Positions 46,931-58,699 of a DNA stretch of 64,000 nucleotides are shown in pieces. Source of the stretch: Cycas panzhihuaensis (lineage: Eukaryota > Cycadophyta); contig CM041465.1 of NCBI GenBank assembly GCA_023213395.1, forward strand, positions 176,459,741 to 176,523,740, written 5' to 3'. The position numbers were made by a program, and so were the translations under genes. Within the stretch, counting starts at the first letter, position 1, and the number at the start of each line of letters is the position of its first letter. A model generated the notes under the pieces. The model ran no database searches. It had not been told where the DNA came from and was given only the letters and a program-made list of their open reading frames with translations.

Positions 46931-47379
46931 AAACACTGAAAATGGTGGGCAAATAAGATGAGGAAACTCAGTTGATTTAAACTCTCCACAGAGGGCATCA
47001 TTTCTTATGAGATTTTAGGGGTAGTTGGGTATTCCAAATAGCAAGGTGTTGGTAAAATTTCATGTCCAATGGTTTCTTGTAGGTTCAAAATAAAGACCAG
47101 AGTAAAATGGGCCAAAACTAGGTATGCAGTGACTCCGAGCGAGATTTCTCTTAGCAAAAGTGACGAAATCATGTGCAGTTTCTTCTGATGGCTAGAGAAT
47201 TCAATTATGATTAGAATAAGTAGTCATATGCTACTATTCTGATTAATGTATAAGCTACAATCACCAGTTCTAATTTGACTATGTATAGTTCTAAAAATGA
47301 AATATAAACAAAATATGAACCAATATATATCATTTTCTAAACTTTTAATACTGTCAACAATTAATAATTCATAATATCA

Positions 47380-47709
47380 TGCACATACATCACTCCAAAG
47401 TGTAAATGATTTCTAAAAATAAGATTGGTGATGTTAAAAAACACCAGGGAGGTATTCCCCACCTATAAATAGAGTAATTTGGGGAGGCGGCAAGTGCCTT
47501 TACTTGACAAACATTTAAAATTCAAAAAAATATTAAAATTTTAAATAATTAATTGAATACTTACCTGTGGTATCTATGTCGGCTCTTTGATGGTTGCTGG
47601 TGGCTACTTGATGATGCTAGGTGGCCCGAGGTGACCTAGGGAGGCCCAAGGTGGCATTGAGGGGCCATAAGTGCATACTTGCATTAGTTAATTAGGCATT
47701 AACCCAACA
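47380..47709 (-). mobile_element. Co3 5' LTR
   Basis: 330 bp. On the minus strand it begins TGTTGGGTTAATGCC at 47709 and ends TATGTGCA at 47380. Confidence 0.88.
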
Positions 47710-48219
47710 CACTTTAGGATTATAAGCAACCTACCCCACTCTAACATCATTTGCATTTCTTTTTCCATTTTTATTTTATCTTATTGTATTATATATTTTT
47801 GGTTTACTCCTCTTTTGATTCTATTTGTTTAATTTCTATGGCATTGAAGTATTCAAAAGGGGTCAAAGAGGAATCAATAGATTTTTTAGGCTTAAATCTG
47901 GTGACAACCCTGCTATTTTTAAGTCTCACATCTTTATTGGGCTTACTTTAAAATAAATTTATAAAATTACATCATTAGTTTATTTTTAAGGTTTTTGGAT
48001 ATTTGCATATATACATGCTTATCTGTAAAGTTGATGTTATACTTAAAGAAGGCACAAATCGAGGGATTTTCTTATAGGATTCTATAGGAATTATGACTTG
48101 AAGTTTCTTTCTTCTCTTTTTACTTTCCCTCATAATTAGAAAGTGCCCATAAGGTAATGGAAGCTCTAACCTTTTTTTTTAATTATATAAAAGGTGCACT
48201 TTCAAAAACTTATTTTAAA
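47710..48219. other. Interval between Co3 and inverted repeat, no gene seen
   Basis: T-rich sequence. The 66-codon open stretch at 47751-47951 has no recognisable domain and looks like chance. Confidence 0.4.
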
Positions 48220-49728
48220 CATATTTTTTGGTATTTTTACACTTAGTAACTCTTTTCTATTATAAGTTGATTTAGAAAATAGAAAAATTTCTAGATTTTT
48301 CCTATAAATTATAATACATGATTGTTCTACTCACCTTGTTTGTTGTCATTTTAATGGAACCCATGACATGAGGGCTTTGTTATGATGAAAAGCTAGTTGT
48401 TAGTGGTTGAAGTGAATTCTAGGTACTTTCCCCTAAAACCCTCTCTTCATAAGTTTTATTTCCAAAAGAAAAAAGGAAAAATTTGCATTTTTAATTCATA
48501 GTTTTATTTTGAAAATGAAAAGAGAAAGTTTTCTTCTTTGCATGTTGTATTTTTGCTCATTTATCCCCTCAATTACATGTTGGTTGTTTTACAAAAAAAT
48601 ATAAAAAGTTTGAAATCACAAAAAGAAAACAAAATAATAAACTTGCATCCTACACTTTGCATTGCATATTCTTATTATTTACTTACTTTGGTAAAAGCCT
48701 AATGAAGTGGAGGCTTGCACTTATTGTGTGTGATCAAATTCATAGGGATAAAAGATTCTCTTTTTAGACTAGCATTTTGATGTTATTTTCACTTAATTAA
48801 AATTGCATATTAATTGCACTATAGGTGTATGTTATTTGCTTCTCTTATATCTTTTAGGATAGGGTTATTCACTTTCTTTCTACTTGGATTTCATTATTAG
48901 ATAAGAGCAGTGATCTTATGCCCTGAGGTGGGTAGCATATTTTAATCTGTATTTTAAATAATCTAGTGGAGCATATCTATCTCCTCCACATGCTTATATG
49001 TATGGTCTTAATAATTAAGTGAACTTTATTCATCCCATTGAGAGTGGTGACTTATTTTTATTTCTCCTCTTAAAGATTAAGGATTATTAGAGTTGGATGT
49101 AAACACTGTCAAGATACCTTATACTTATATGGGATGGGTCATTGTTATTGATGAGTTCCCACTAACTTATCCATAAGCAAATCTATATTATGGTCCTAAC
49201 TCCTTTAGTGCTCTTACTATGCATAGTCTTTTCCCATATTTCTAGGTCAAATTCGACATTTACATTTATTTAGGAGTTTAGGATATGATAAGTTAGTCTT
49301 CCTTAGGAGGGGTAGTTGCATTAGGTAAGGCATGTAGTTCTTACCAATAGTTGGGGTAGATGTGCCCTAACGGACCTCTCATATCTTGAGAGATTTTTGT
49401 TGGGTATTGTTTGGTCCATTTGGGGGTAATTATTATGATAAATTGATCTTATCTCCATTGTTTCAATTAGATTAATAGTTCTCTTTTACCTTCTTTCCAT
49501 GCATTACTCCTTTTTATATAACTGTTTATATCATTAGCCTATTAATTAGTTGTTAGTTACTTTCTTTCAAGTTTTTTTCCCTATTATTCCCTTATTTTTA
49601 TCTGATCACATACTCTCGCAATGCCTCTAGACCACGAATCCCCCTTTTATCCCTACACTCACATCCATGAGATGCATAAGTATCCTATTAGAGCCTTAGC
49701 CTCTTCCCTTCTCAACTTAGACCCCTCA
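48220..49728 (+). repeat. Left arm of a large inverted repeat
   Basis: The arm aligns with the reverse complement of 49946-51575 over about 1.5 kb. Shared blocks include gaattctaggtac(t)ttt, ttcatagttttattttgaaaatgaaa, ataggtgtatgttatttgcttctc, cccatatttctaggtcaa and gttgttagttactttctt. Divergence by eye is of the order of a fifth of positions. No coding domain was recognised in the arm. Confidence 0.88.
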
Positions 49729-49945
49729 ACCCTTATTATTTAACCACCAAGGATTTATTTTTAGGTTCCCTTATGCTCTCACTTCATTAAATGTTACAGT
49801 ACCATTCTAGATGGTTTCCCATATATTGGTTCATCATTATTATATTTTCTCAAACTTAATACATCCATAGTATGGTCGCTAATGAATGTTGATATATAGG
49901 TGGATGAGGTCAATCACACAACCCAACTATAGACCTAGGGAAGAT
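49729..49945. other. Spacer of the inverted repeat
   Basis: About 217 bp separating the two arms, with no recognised feature. It would form the loop if the region folds into a hairpin. Confidence 0.7.
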
Positions 49946-51575
49946 GGGTCTAAGTCAAGAAGGGAAAGATCTTAAAGCTCCATGGGAGACTTGTGTATCT
50001 TATAGAGAGGACTGTAGGGACAAAAGTGAGATTCTTAGACAATGTAAAAGCATATATTTAAATGAAAATAAAGGAATGAGAATGGGGTACTTATGTGTCT
50101 CATAGATGTGAATGAGGGGATAAAATGGGGAATCCTAACCTAGGGGTAATATGAGAGTGTATACTCAAATGAAAATAAAGAAATAAGGGGGAAAATATTC
50201 TAAAAGAAAGTAACTAACAACTAACCAATTAGCTAATTATATAGGTAAGCATGTGAAAAGAAGTAATACATGGAAAAAATGTAAATGGGAATTGCTAATC
50301 TAACTAAAAGAATAAATATAAGATTGATCTATCCTAATAGCAAGCACCCCCAAAGGGACTAAATAACACTCAATAAAAAACTCTTAGGATCTAAGAAGTC
50401 TGCTAGGGAACATGTGTCCTAACTATTGATGAGAACTACATGCTTAACCTAATGCAACTACCACTCCTAAGAAAGACTGATGTATCCTATCCTAGATTCC
50501 CAAATGAACCTAAACATCAAACTTGACCTAGAAATATGGGAAGGGATCAATTGAAGTAAGAGTCTTAAAGGAGCTAAGACCATATGATAGATCTACTCAT
50601 AAATTAGTTAATGAGAACTCAAGAATATCAATAACCCATCCCACACAAGTGTGAGGTTATCTGACAATGCTTACATCTAACTCCAATGAGCCTCAAGCTC
50701 TAAGAGAAAAAATAAAAAGAGCTTATGAATCTCAATAAGATGAATGGAGTTCAGTTGTTTATTAAGACCATATATGTAAGCATGTGGTGGGGTATAAATG
50801 CCCTCCACTCGACCATTTAAAATATGGATTAGAAGACTCTACTCACCTAAGGACATAAGAATACCCTTTTCATCTAGTGATGAAATCTAAGTAAAAAAAG
50901 AATAATCCTCCTATATCGGTGAGGAAATAACCCTACCCTAAATGATTTAGGAGAAGCAAATAACATACACCTATAATGTGACTACTATGTAATTTTGATT
51001 GAGTGAAAATAAAATGCAAGACTAGTATAAAAAGTGACCTATTTAGTCATGTGTATTCTAAGAGTCACAACAAGTACAAGCCTCCTCTTCATTAGGCCTT
51101 TGCCAAAATGTGTAAATAATAATCATATATAATACAAAGTGTAAGATGTAAATTCATTCGTTTCCTTTATTTTTATGTTTTTTACTTTTTATAAAATAGC
51201 CTACATACAAAGGTCGGGAGAAAGTAAGAAAAGATGTGACATGTAAGCAAGTAAACTTTCTATTTTCATTTTCAAAATAAAACTATGAATTGAAGATGTG
51301 ATTTTTGTCTTTTTCTTTTGGAAATTAAATCTACAAAGAAAGGGTTTTGAGGAAAAGTACCTAGAATTCAATCCAACTACCAACAATTAGCTTTTCACCA
51401 TGAAAAATCTCTCATGTTGTGGATTCCATCAAAATGACAATAAGCAAGGTGAGTAACACAACCATGTATTTTAATTTCTAAGAAAAATATGATAGTATTT
51501 CTACTTGTTAAATTGACTTATGATGGAAAAAAATGTTTTAATTAATGGTAAAAGAGCCAAAAATAACATAAATAT
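49946..51575 (-). repeat. Right arm of the large inverted repeat
   Basis: Longer than the left arm mainly because of a tandem duplication of about 108 bp near 49976-50192 (two copies of a block with caaatgaaaataaag). The left arm has the unit once. The outer end lies near aaaagagccaaaaataac. Confidence 0.88.
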
Positions 51576-51849
51576 AATTTTTGCAAATTACTTTTATATG
51601 TCCCTTTTTGAAGTAATATATAAAACTTTAAACTATACTTCAAGTAAGTTTTTTGGTAAGGTTTCTAAATAAGTTAGGACTCAATTATGTAGGATGATTC
51701 TACATAGAGTTTTGGTTTAAATTTCTTGATAAACTAAAGTTTGAGTTATTAAATATTAGATTGTTATTTTTTTAGGTGAGACCTCCACTTTGACTTTGAG
51801 GTCTTGAATTATTATATGTTATAGTTATAATTTATGATTGTTGATTTTA

Positions 51850-52480
51850 GGATTTAGGTCATTGAAAGGACTTAGTATGTGAAGAAAGAGCTAGTGATAA
51901 GTCTTGTATTTCACTATCTTGAATGAGCATGGACTAACATTCCATCAATTGGGTTGTTAGCTCATCAAATGATATGGTAGGATGAACATATTACTATCTT
52001 AGTGTCTTGTATTGGTTAGAATATTTTAGCAACTTATTTATTGTAAGTTGAATGAGTATATCATCAGCTTTAGCATGCATTATAGTGATAGTAATTTTAT
52101 CAATAATGATGGAAGACATAATATAACTTTCTAAATCAATATTAATTAATTGTAAACTAGATAGAAAGTCTTCTACTCTAGTTAAATCTTCAAACTTAAG
52201 ATCATATAACTTTTATTCAAGGATAGTGACTTATGAAGTGTCAACTTTATCATATTTTATTTTTAACATTTTCTAAACTTTAGTAAGTTCATATGTGTTA
52301 GTTAATTATTGTCATTTGTCAAGGGATAAATATGAGAGGATGGTCCCTAAGGTGTTATCACAATTCTTCAAATAAATCATACATGCATTTGAGTCATTTA
52401 TAAAGGGTTTCCTAAACTTGTTAGTGACATATCTCCATAATTTTTGTTATTTTGTTAGATTAATACTCATATGTTGATGA
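51850..52480 (-). pseudogene. Co5f: Copia gag fragment
   Basis: The minus strand reads KIKYDKVDTS, LYDLKFEDLTRVEDFLSSLQ, LINIDLESY and DDILIQLTINKL, then FDELTTQLME. These match the Co2 gag (YDKVDMYQL, LYDLNYDDFSKVKDFLS, LTINKLPK) closely, so both belong to the same Copia group. No pol follows on its downstream side, where the inverted repeat lies, so the element is truncated. Confidence 0.82.
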
Positions 52481-52978
52481 AATGGAGTAGGTGATTCATA
52501 GGAGTTACAAAGTCCTAAATGGACTTATGACACATGCCAATATGGTTATAGATTCATTTATTAATCAGGACTAATACCACTTGTATATTTATCTATATTG
52601 TGCTATGTGTTGTTCAATTGGGTGATAAGTTCTTATGAATGTTAATTATTATGATCAAAGACCAATTCTACCTAAAAAACTTATGTCTTTATGCATTTGT
52701 TTGGTTTTATGTTTTGATCTTATTCATATTTGGCACTAGAGACAAGTTAGTTATAGGTTATAAATTAATTTCATAGTCAGTAACCATTGGAACTAGTATA
52801 GCTTTATGTTGTTAATAATTTATAAGTTTGTTTATTAAAAACTTTGCTAGTTTTATCCAATTTATTATGGGCTTGTTTGTTGATAGGTTGTGATGTTATG
52901 TTGTGTATTAATGTCATCGAAGAAATAAAAATAGAGGGTTTGTTCATGGGGTTGCTTTTACTTTTCATTGATAATAAT

Positions 52979-53178
52979 ATGGAAAGCTATGGTAGACAAG
53001 AGCCCCTTGGCCATAATGAACTTAATCACAACTGTGAAGCCACATGCAGAGGTGTAGATTCTACTCTAGGGCCAATATTATTTGTTGAAAGGCTTCCTAA
53101 AAATTGTACCCATAGAGAAGTATCTCATATTTTCTATCTAGTCATTGAATTTAAGGAGGTGAGAGTTGTACATAAAGA
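52979..53178 (+). pseudogene. RRM-type RNA-binding protein fragment next to Co5f
   Basis: The open stretch reads YGRQEPLGHNELN, ILFVERLPKNCTHREVSHIF and EFKEVRVVHKE. This matches plant RRM proteins that have a G-rich N-terminus and an LFVEGLPxxCTRREVxHIF motif with KEVRxVxKE. RNP2 is kept, with Gly changed to Arg. The residues after HIF, normally RPF(I/V)G, are changed. The similarity ends abruptly at HKE, so only the first half of the RRM is present. It lies on the gag-leader side of Co5f and antisense to it. I cannot exclude that it is an isolated exon or an unrelated insertion. Confidence 0.72.
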
Positions 53179-53339
53179 GTTTAATGCCTTATTGAATTTG
53201 TTGATGCAAAGGTATGACTTATCATGATGAGCCACATGGTGGATGTGATCTTGAACATGATTACTATAGATCTCTAGGATGGTAGATGTCCATATAAGAG
53301 AATGAGACCCTCTTGTTAGAATAAAGGATTCTTTAAATA

Positions 53340-53669
53340 TCACATATTATAATTAAAGGAAAACATATGGGGCTTGGATAAATACCACTCCTCCTTGAAT
53401 ACCTTAAAATAATAGAATAAACAAAGGAGATAGTCCTTACTGCTCTCTAATAGATAGTTTATTAGCTCAACATAAGAAGGTTCAAATGAGATCATATGTC
53501 TCATAAAATACCTTTGATTTCTAGTTAGGGGAGATTCAAAGAATTGATGGCATGCCATGATAATCATCCATAGACTTGCATACAGGATATGCTTACTAAT
53601 GTCATGCCATTTCCATAGAGAAAATATCATGGAAATGAATCTTGAGATGATCCTTAAATATAGATGCAA
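53340..53669 (-). other. 109-codon open frame, unrecognised
   Basis: An ATG-to-stop stretch with a mix of aromatic and charged residues and no low-complexity. I match it to no family, and the flanks show no element ends. It may be a remnant of host or element sequence, or chance in AT-rich DNA. Confidence 0.25.
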
Positions 53670-54299
53670 ATTTTAAAATGAAGTGCCTATATATAAAGAA
53701 TGTGAATTGAATCACATAGCCTATAAACACCTAAACATAAAAATTCAATTCATTATGCACCATATACACACAAAACCTATCACCACATACTTAGGGGAAA
53801 ATATATTTATTTTTTCTAATATTTGTATTACATTAAGTTATTCTTAATTTGATTTTGAGTTACATTAAGCCCCCTAGATCTTAAGCCCTTAGTCATGTTA
53901 TGTAGAAAAGGTTGATTTCATTTTTGGCTCACTGAAGAACCTATTAAAAAAAATAGAAGGTACTTTTCTCTAATATTTTTTATACTCTTCATATTAAAAG
54001 TGGTTATATAATCATTTTCTAGTTCCCTACATGGTGTTTGATGACATTAGTATTTTTGGAACTTTGTGAAGTGACTAAAGATCCCACCATTAGTATTTTT
54101 CAATAAAATTAATATATGTTATCCAAGGGCTATTTAACACCCACTATTTTCTTGTGGTCATGATTATTTTGTCATATTTTATATTAAAGTAAGTATAAAA
54201 TGCTTGTTTTCCTATTTAGATAAAATGCTTGTTTTCCTATTTAGATAAAATGCTTTAAACTTCTTATCATAGTCTATTACACGTTGGTCAATACCATTT
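53670..54299. repeat. Interval with a 25-bp tandem repeat
   Basis: taaaatgcttgttttcctat starts a 25-bp unit repeated perfectly at 54196-54220 and 54221-54245 with a partial third copy. The rest shows no gene. Confidence 0.8.
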
Positions 54300-54620
54300 G
54301 TCTGATTAGTGGAATATGGAAACAAATGAAAAGAGGTCCAATGATGCATGGCACATCAACTGAGATGCCTGTAGGCATATGATAGGTAGGTTTGAATGGT
54401 TCAGGCATATGTGGGAAGCCATTAGACACACAATTGTCTTAGGTAATAATAAGGTGATTGCTATCAAAGACATATGAGATGTCTTACAAATTATTCCTAA
54501 TTATGATGATTAATATATAGAGAATGTTTTATATGTGCTAGGTTTGAAAATGAACCTCATTTTGGTTAATCAAATAAAGGACAATGGAATGAGTGTTCTC
54601 TTTAAAGATAGAAGGTAACT
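54300..54620 (+). pseudogene. Co6f: Copia protease fragment
   Basis: W(N/H)(I)N(stop)DACRHMIGRFEWF followed by HTIVLGNNKVIAIK, NVLYVLGLKMNLILVNQI and MSVLFKDRR matches a Copia protease and the start of the pre-integrase region. The active site DSGA is degraded to N-stop-DA. No further pol is seen downstream. Confidence 0.72.
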
Positions 54621-56313
54621 AGGTATATGATTTAATGTAACTAACATAGTAGGTAAGGGGGGCTCTTAAAGGCTTATATTTACAAGTAGTAGGAGCATGG
54701 AGCTTGGAAACTAATTTCCCTTTTTCTCTTTTCCTCCCTTCTATCTCTTTTTCTATTCTTTAAAATTGTTTGCTACCTGTTTTATAGGGGAAACTCTACC
54801 TAATTTTTTCCATGTGGCACCTTAAGGTACTCCATCTAAACTTGTATTTTTATTTTGATTTTCAATAATTTAGAGTTTATAAGAAAATGTTTTTTTATCA
54901 TAATATGGTTCAGTTAGTTATTAAGTTGCCATAATTCACCAAGATTCACTTAAGTTCATTTTTGTTATCATTTTGAGGTTAAGAACTACTTATAGGGTGG
55001 GGAAGATTGTACCCAATTTTTTTGGCACTATCTCCTAAGCTATTATCTTCTTAACCTCTCCTTTTACTAGTTTCTTACATATTTCAAATATTATAAGAAA
55101 ACTTTTTATTATAAGTTTATTTGGAAAGATGTTATGCTATCAAATTTTCGATAGAATCTTTTCTTATGTTATTTGTGCAATTTGGTTGTACAAAAGAAGA
55201 ATATCAAAAATGAGGAAAGCTCTCCATTGAAGTTATAAATGTTCTAAGATGGAGCCCTTTACCCCCTTTTTGTCCTTCATTTTATTAAATTCTAAGAAAA
55301 GAGGATATTTACAAAGGTAATATTAGGCCTAAAAGGCCTTTTCATATTTTATCCACTTTATAAAAAAAGATATATAAAAAAGAAATATAAGACTCTTTAC
55401 CTTCCCTTTTTATTTACCACAAAGATATAAAACTAATAATAAAAGGTGGGTGCTCTTTTTTTTTAATTTCTTATCCCCCTTTTCTTAACTACTTACTTTT
55501 ATTAAAGAAAAGAGTAAAGGAGAGAGAGGAGTATGAGGCACTTCCCTTTTCCTGCCTTATTCCCAAGAAGAGAAAAGAAGGCAAAGAGGAAAAGCAAAGA
55601 TAAAAGAGGGCGAGGGAGCATTTGGTTATTTTGTTTGCTTACATATGAATAAGCTTGCTTGTTCTTCCCCCTCTTCTTTATGCATATAGCCTTAATTAGA
55701 GAACTAAAAGAAAGAGGGAAAATAAGATCTTTGTATCTTGTAGGCATGTTTATTAGTGGGATTGAAGTAAGAAAAAGAGTTACATTTATTATAGGTATTC
55801 AAACCTATAAGGTCTTAGGTGTGTATATAATATGGGTTTTATGTTAATTTCATATAGCCACATTATAACTATGTGTTTTATTTTTTCTCTATGACCCCCT
55901 TGTCTAACCTAGGTTACTACCTTAGTTGTTATAATTGTGTCCAAGCAAAAAATAATGTTTATGAGAGAGTTTGATCTATCCCTTCTCAAATGAGGATATC
56001 TTCTATCTTAGGTCCTTTATTAAGTTGAGAAATAGGTCATTCCCTCCTCATATATTAATGATTTCTAGTGACCATACTAGGAGCTCATTGGTTATGGGGT
56101 TGATGGTACACCATTAGTCCTCCCCTCTTATACCACTTTAGTTTCCATTTTATGGTGGCTTACCTAACAAGGCCTTATTAAGTCCTTAGAAATTATAAGT
56201 TGGGATCATGATGACAATCTTGATCCACCTCCCATACCTTAGGTTAAAGGCAATCTAGTCTTATGTGATGATCACCTTAAAAGTAATGAAATGAGAACTT
56301 TGCATCTAGTTGG
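54621..56313. other. AT-rich interval, no gene seen
   Basis: Two loosely similar blocks of about 210 bp start at tataggggaaactctacc (54786) and tatagggtggggaagatt (54994), which suggests an old duplication. No coding domain was recognised. Short open frames near 55500-55850 are low-complexity. Confidence 0.4.
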
Positions 56314-56689
56314 TGTAATACCCTATCCATTTCTATCTTATTAGACATACTAGTAGGGGCAACCCCTTGTAATGATGTCTCCCATATGACTGAAATGAGT
56401 TAAATGTCACAAGGTCATTACATTAGTTGATTATTCCTAAAAGGATCTGAAGTGAACTTTAAATTAGATAACTTAAGTAAAATATACTTTCATGTGTATT
56501 ATGTATAATTTTATTTCACCTAACTCTAATGCTCCCTCTCTTAATATAAAAGTAAAAGCTAAATGGAGGAGGTTCATTCTTACCTCCCTATTTTTATGAG
56601 AGCTACTCTTTCTCTCTCAAGTCTCTCTTGCTCCTATGTTTACCTTTGTGTATAGCACATGGAGATGAAGGATAGATCTACTCCTTTCA
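56314..56689 (+). mobile_element. Candidate 5' LTR of an unassigned element
   Basis: TGTAATACCCTATCC to CTCCTTTCA with a PBS-like sequence two bases later is the layout of an LTR end. It contains AATATAAAAGT as a possible TATA region. No second copy was found in the window, so the start is tentative. It could be the 5' LTR of the element whose gag is Co7f, 2 kb downstream on the same strand. Confidence 0.5.
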
Positions 56690-56691
56690 TG

Positions 56692-56703
56692 TGGTGTTAG
56701 AGC
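56692..56703 (+). other. PBS-like sequence after the candidate LTR
   Basis: TGGTGTTAGAGC matches TGGTATCAGAGC at 10 of 12 positions. Confidence 0.55.
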
Positions 56704-57207
56704 TTACTTTGTTCATGTTCCTCACTTGCACTTATAATGGAGCCATCACTTCCTTCTCCCCCATAATCCATGTGGTGAAGGAGATTGTGAAAGTGGATTT
56801 GGAAATATTTTCAAGTTTTTATTATAGCATACTTAGTATTATTTACTTTCTCTTTCTCTTTTATAGGTTTGGAAGCATAATACAAGGAATTGTAAGGCCC
56901 AAGGATTTTAATCCTTTAGTATCCATCTATACATATCTCATTCTTTTTCTCTTTCCCCTCTTGTTGTCCATTTAACAAGGGGAAATGCTATCAAAAGTTT
57001 TCAAGCATTTAAAAAAATATTTGTAAGGGGAGGTTCTGTCCTTTTTTTTAAAGAATTTGGAGCCATTTAAAATATCTATCATTGTATACTCTCACCTTAC
57101 CCATATCAGGATCCTAGTGATTGAAAAATGATAAAAATTTCATATGATATCATGTGTTTATAAGATATTTGTAAGTTAAATTTTCTATAGAGCTCTAATT
57201 AATCTGA

Positions 57208-57587
57208 TTCTAAGTTTTAAAGATGTGGCCTTGAGTCTAGTTTCTAGCACAAAAAATGGCACCCAATTTTGTTGTCGTATGAGAAAGTTATTGTTGTTTT
57301 AGTGAATAATAGTTATATTTAGTAAGAATTTTAGAAATATATATTTTATTTATTTTAAAGGACTTCTAAACATTTTGTAGAAGTTATTTAGACCTAATTC
57401 CACTTCCTAAATATGTGGCTCTGGGTCTAATTTGTAGCACAAAAATTGGCACTCAATTTTGTTATCGTGGGAGAAAGTTATTACTATTTTAGTGAAGACT
57501 ACTTTTTTGTATAAAAAGAAAGTGAAGAAAATTTCTTCCTTTTTAAGGCTTCAAAGCCCATTGTAAAAGTGAGTGGAAAACACCTGG
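57208..57587 (+). repeat. 190-bp tandem duplication
   Basis: Two units at an offset of 190 bp share gatgtggc/tatgtggc, tctagcacaaaaaatggcac versus tgtagcacaaaaattggcac, gagaaagttatt and ttttagtgaa. Confidence 0.8.
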
Positions 57588-57783
57588 ATCAGAGCAATAT
57601 CCAGTAACCTCACCTCATTTCTTAACATTTTATTTTAACACTCCAAAATCACTCCAAGCAAGCACTACATTTTTAGTTATATATACGTTTGATGCAAATT
57701 CGATAATCTTTTCACTCTCTTTAAAAGGAACGCATCTTGTACATTATTTTCCACCATCTTGTACTTGTTCATATACTTTCCAA

Positions 57784-57846
57784 GGTTAACATACCTTAGT
57801 TGGTAGAATATCATGCCATAAAGAAGGTGTGGGTTTCAAGTTAAGA
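57784..57846 (+). repeat. tRNA-like sequence, possible SINE head
   Basis: ccttagttggtagaatatc resembles an RNA polymerase III A box, and gggtttcaagtt 25-30 bases further resembles a B box, with tRNA-like spacing. The acceptor and anticodon stems are not clean, so it is not a tRNA gene. A tRNA-derived SINE remnant is possible. No tail or duplication was identified. Confidence 0.4.
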
Positions 57847-58009
57847 CTGAACTTAATCAAAATATTAGTGAGGTTTAGTTAGCTATACCATCATGCTTCA
57901 ATTAGAGAACATCTTGATAACCAACTAAGAAAATAGAAACTTTAATATAAGATTAAAATATACCCAATTAAATATCCATCATAGCCATGGGTATGTACAT
58001 ACCACTCTT

Positions 58010-58220
58010 TAGAGAAGGTATATAGTTGCTCATTGGTGAACTAAGTGAGGATTGAGTGTACTTAGACTCCATTATAACTTAGATTTTATCACCAAATACA
58101 ATTATGGGTATCGTAGGTGAAGGCCAACTTAATTCTACTAGAAGCCTAGCCATCCCTTCAACAACATCAACTATATATTGGACATAAGTTACAGGCTATT
58201 GGGTTGATTACATATCCTAC
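58010..58220 (-). other. Stop-poor minus-strand stretch, unrecognised
   Basis: About 70 codons with one stop read VDVVEGMARLLVELS, PIIVFGDKI and MESKYTQSSLSSP. The composition looks protein-like, but I cannot name a family. It lies in the presumed leader of the Co7f element, antisense to it, which is the arrangement seen for the host fragments in Co1 and Co2. Confidence 0.3.
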
Positions 58221-58365
58221 ATTTAAGTTTTAGAGTTATGTGTACCCAATGATGTCAACTTCAAAATTAGTCTATAATCTTGTATATTAAATACTCACAT
58301 ATTTTCAAATAATGATCCATAGTGTAATCATAGTGCTACATTGTTGCTACTTCAAGATAATTCTA

Positions 58366-58520
58366 CCATAAGTGTTGGTGGCTAATTTTCATCATAGTGC
58401 TTCTCATATTCCTACTGCATTAGGTTAATATTTGCCATAAGTGTTAGTGGCTAATTTTTATCATAGCACTTCTCATATTCCTACTATGCCAGGTTAATAT
58501 TTATCATAAGTGTTGGTGAC
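58366..58520 (+). repeat. 69-bp tandem repeat, about 2.2 copies
   Basis: Units begin (c/t)cataagtgtt(g/a)gtg at 58366, 58435 and 58504, with the core cttctcatattcctact. Confidence 0.9.
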
Positions 58521-58699
58521 TTTTCTCTAAGTTTCTCCTTTTATATTTGAGTAACCATTCTCACTTCTCTATTCTTCCTTCTACTACATTGCTTTATTAC
58601 ATTTCTCATTTATAAATAGTGATTGGCTATTTATTGCCATCACTTTTATAAGTCCCTTATTCATTTCTTCCCTTCTTAAAAGACACCATGTCTTTATAA

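Noticed and set aside
56691-56975. 94-codon plus-strand hydrophobic open frame after the candidate LTR
   Set aside because: Phe/Leu/Ile-rich from T-rich sequence, begins inside the PBS region and matches no gag.
57784-57846. Functional tRNA gene
   Set aside because: Only A- and B-box-like motifs are present. The stems do not pair well enough for a working tRNA.
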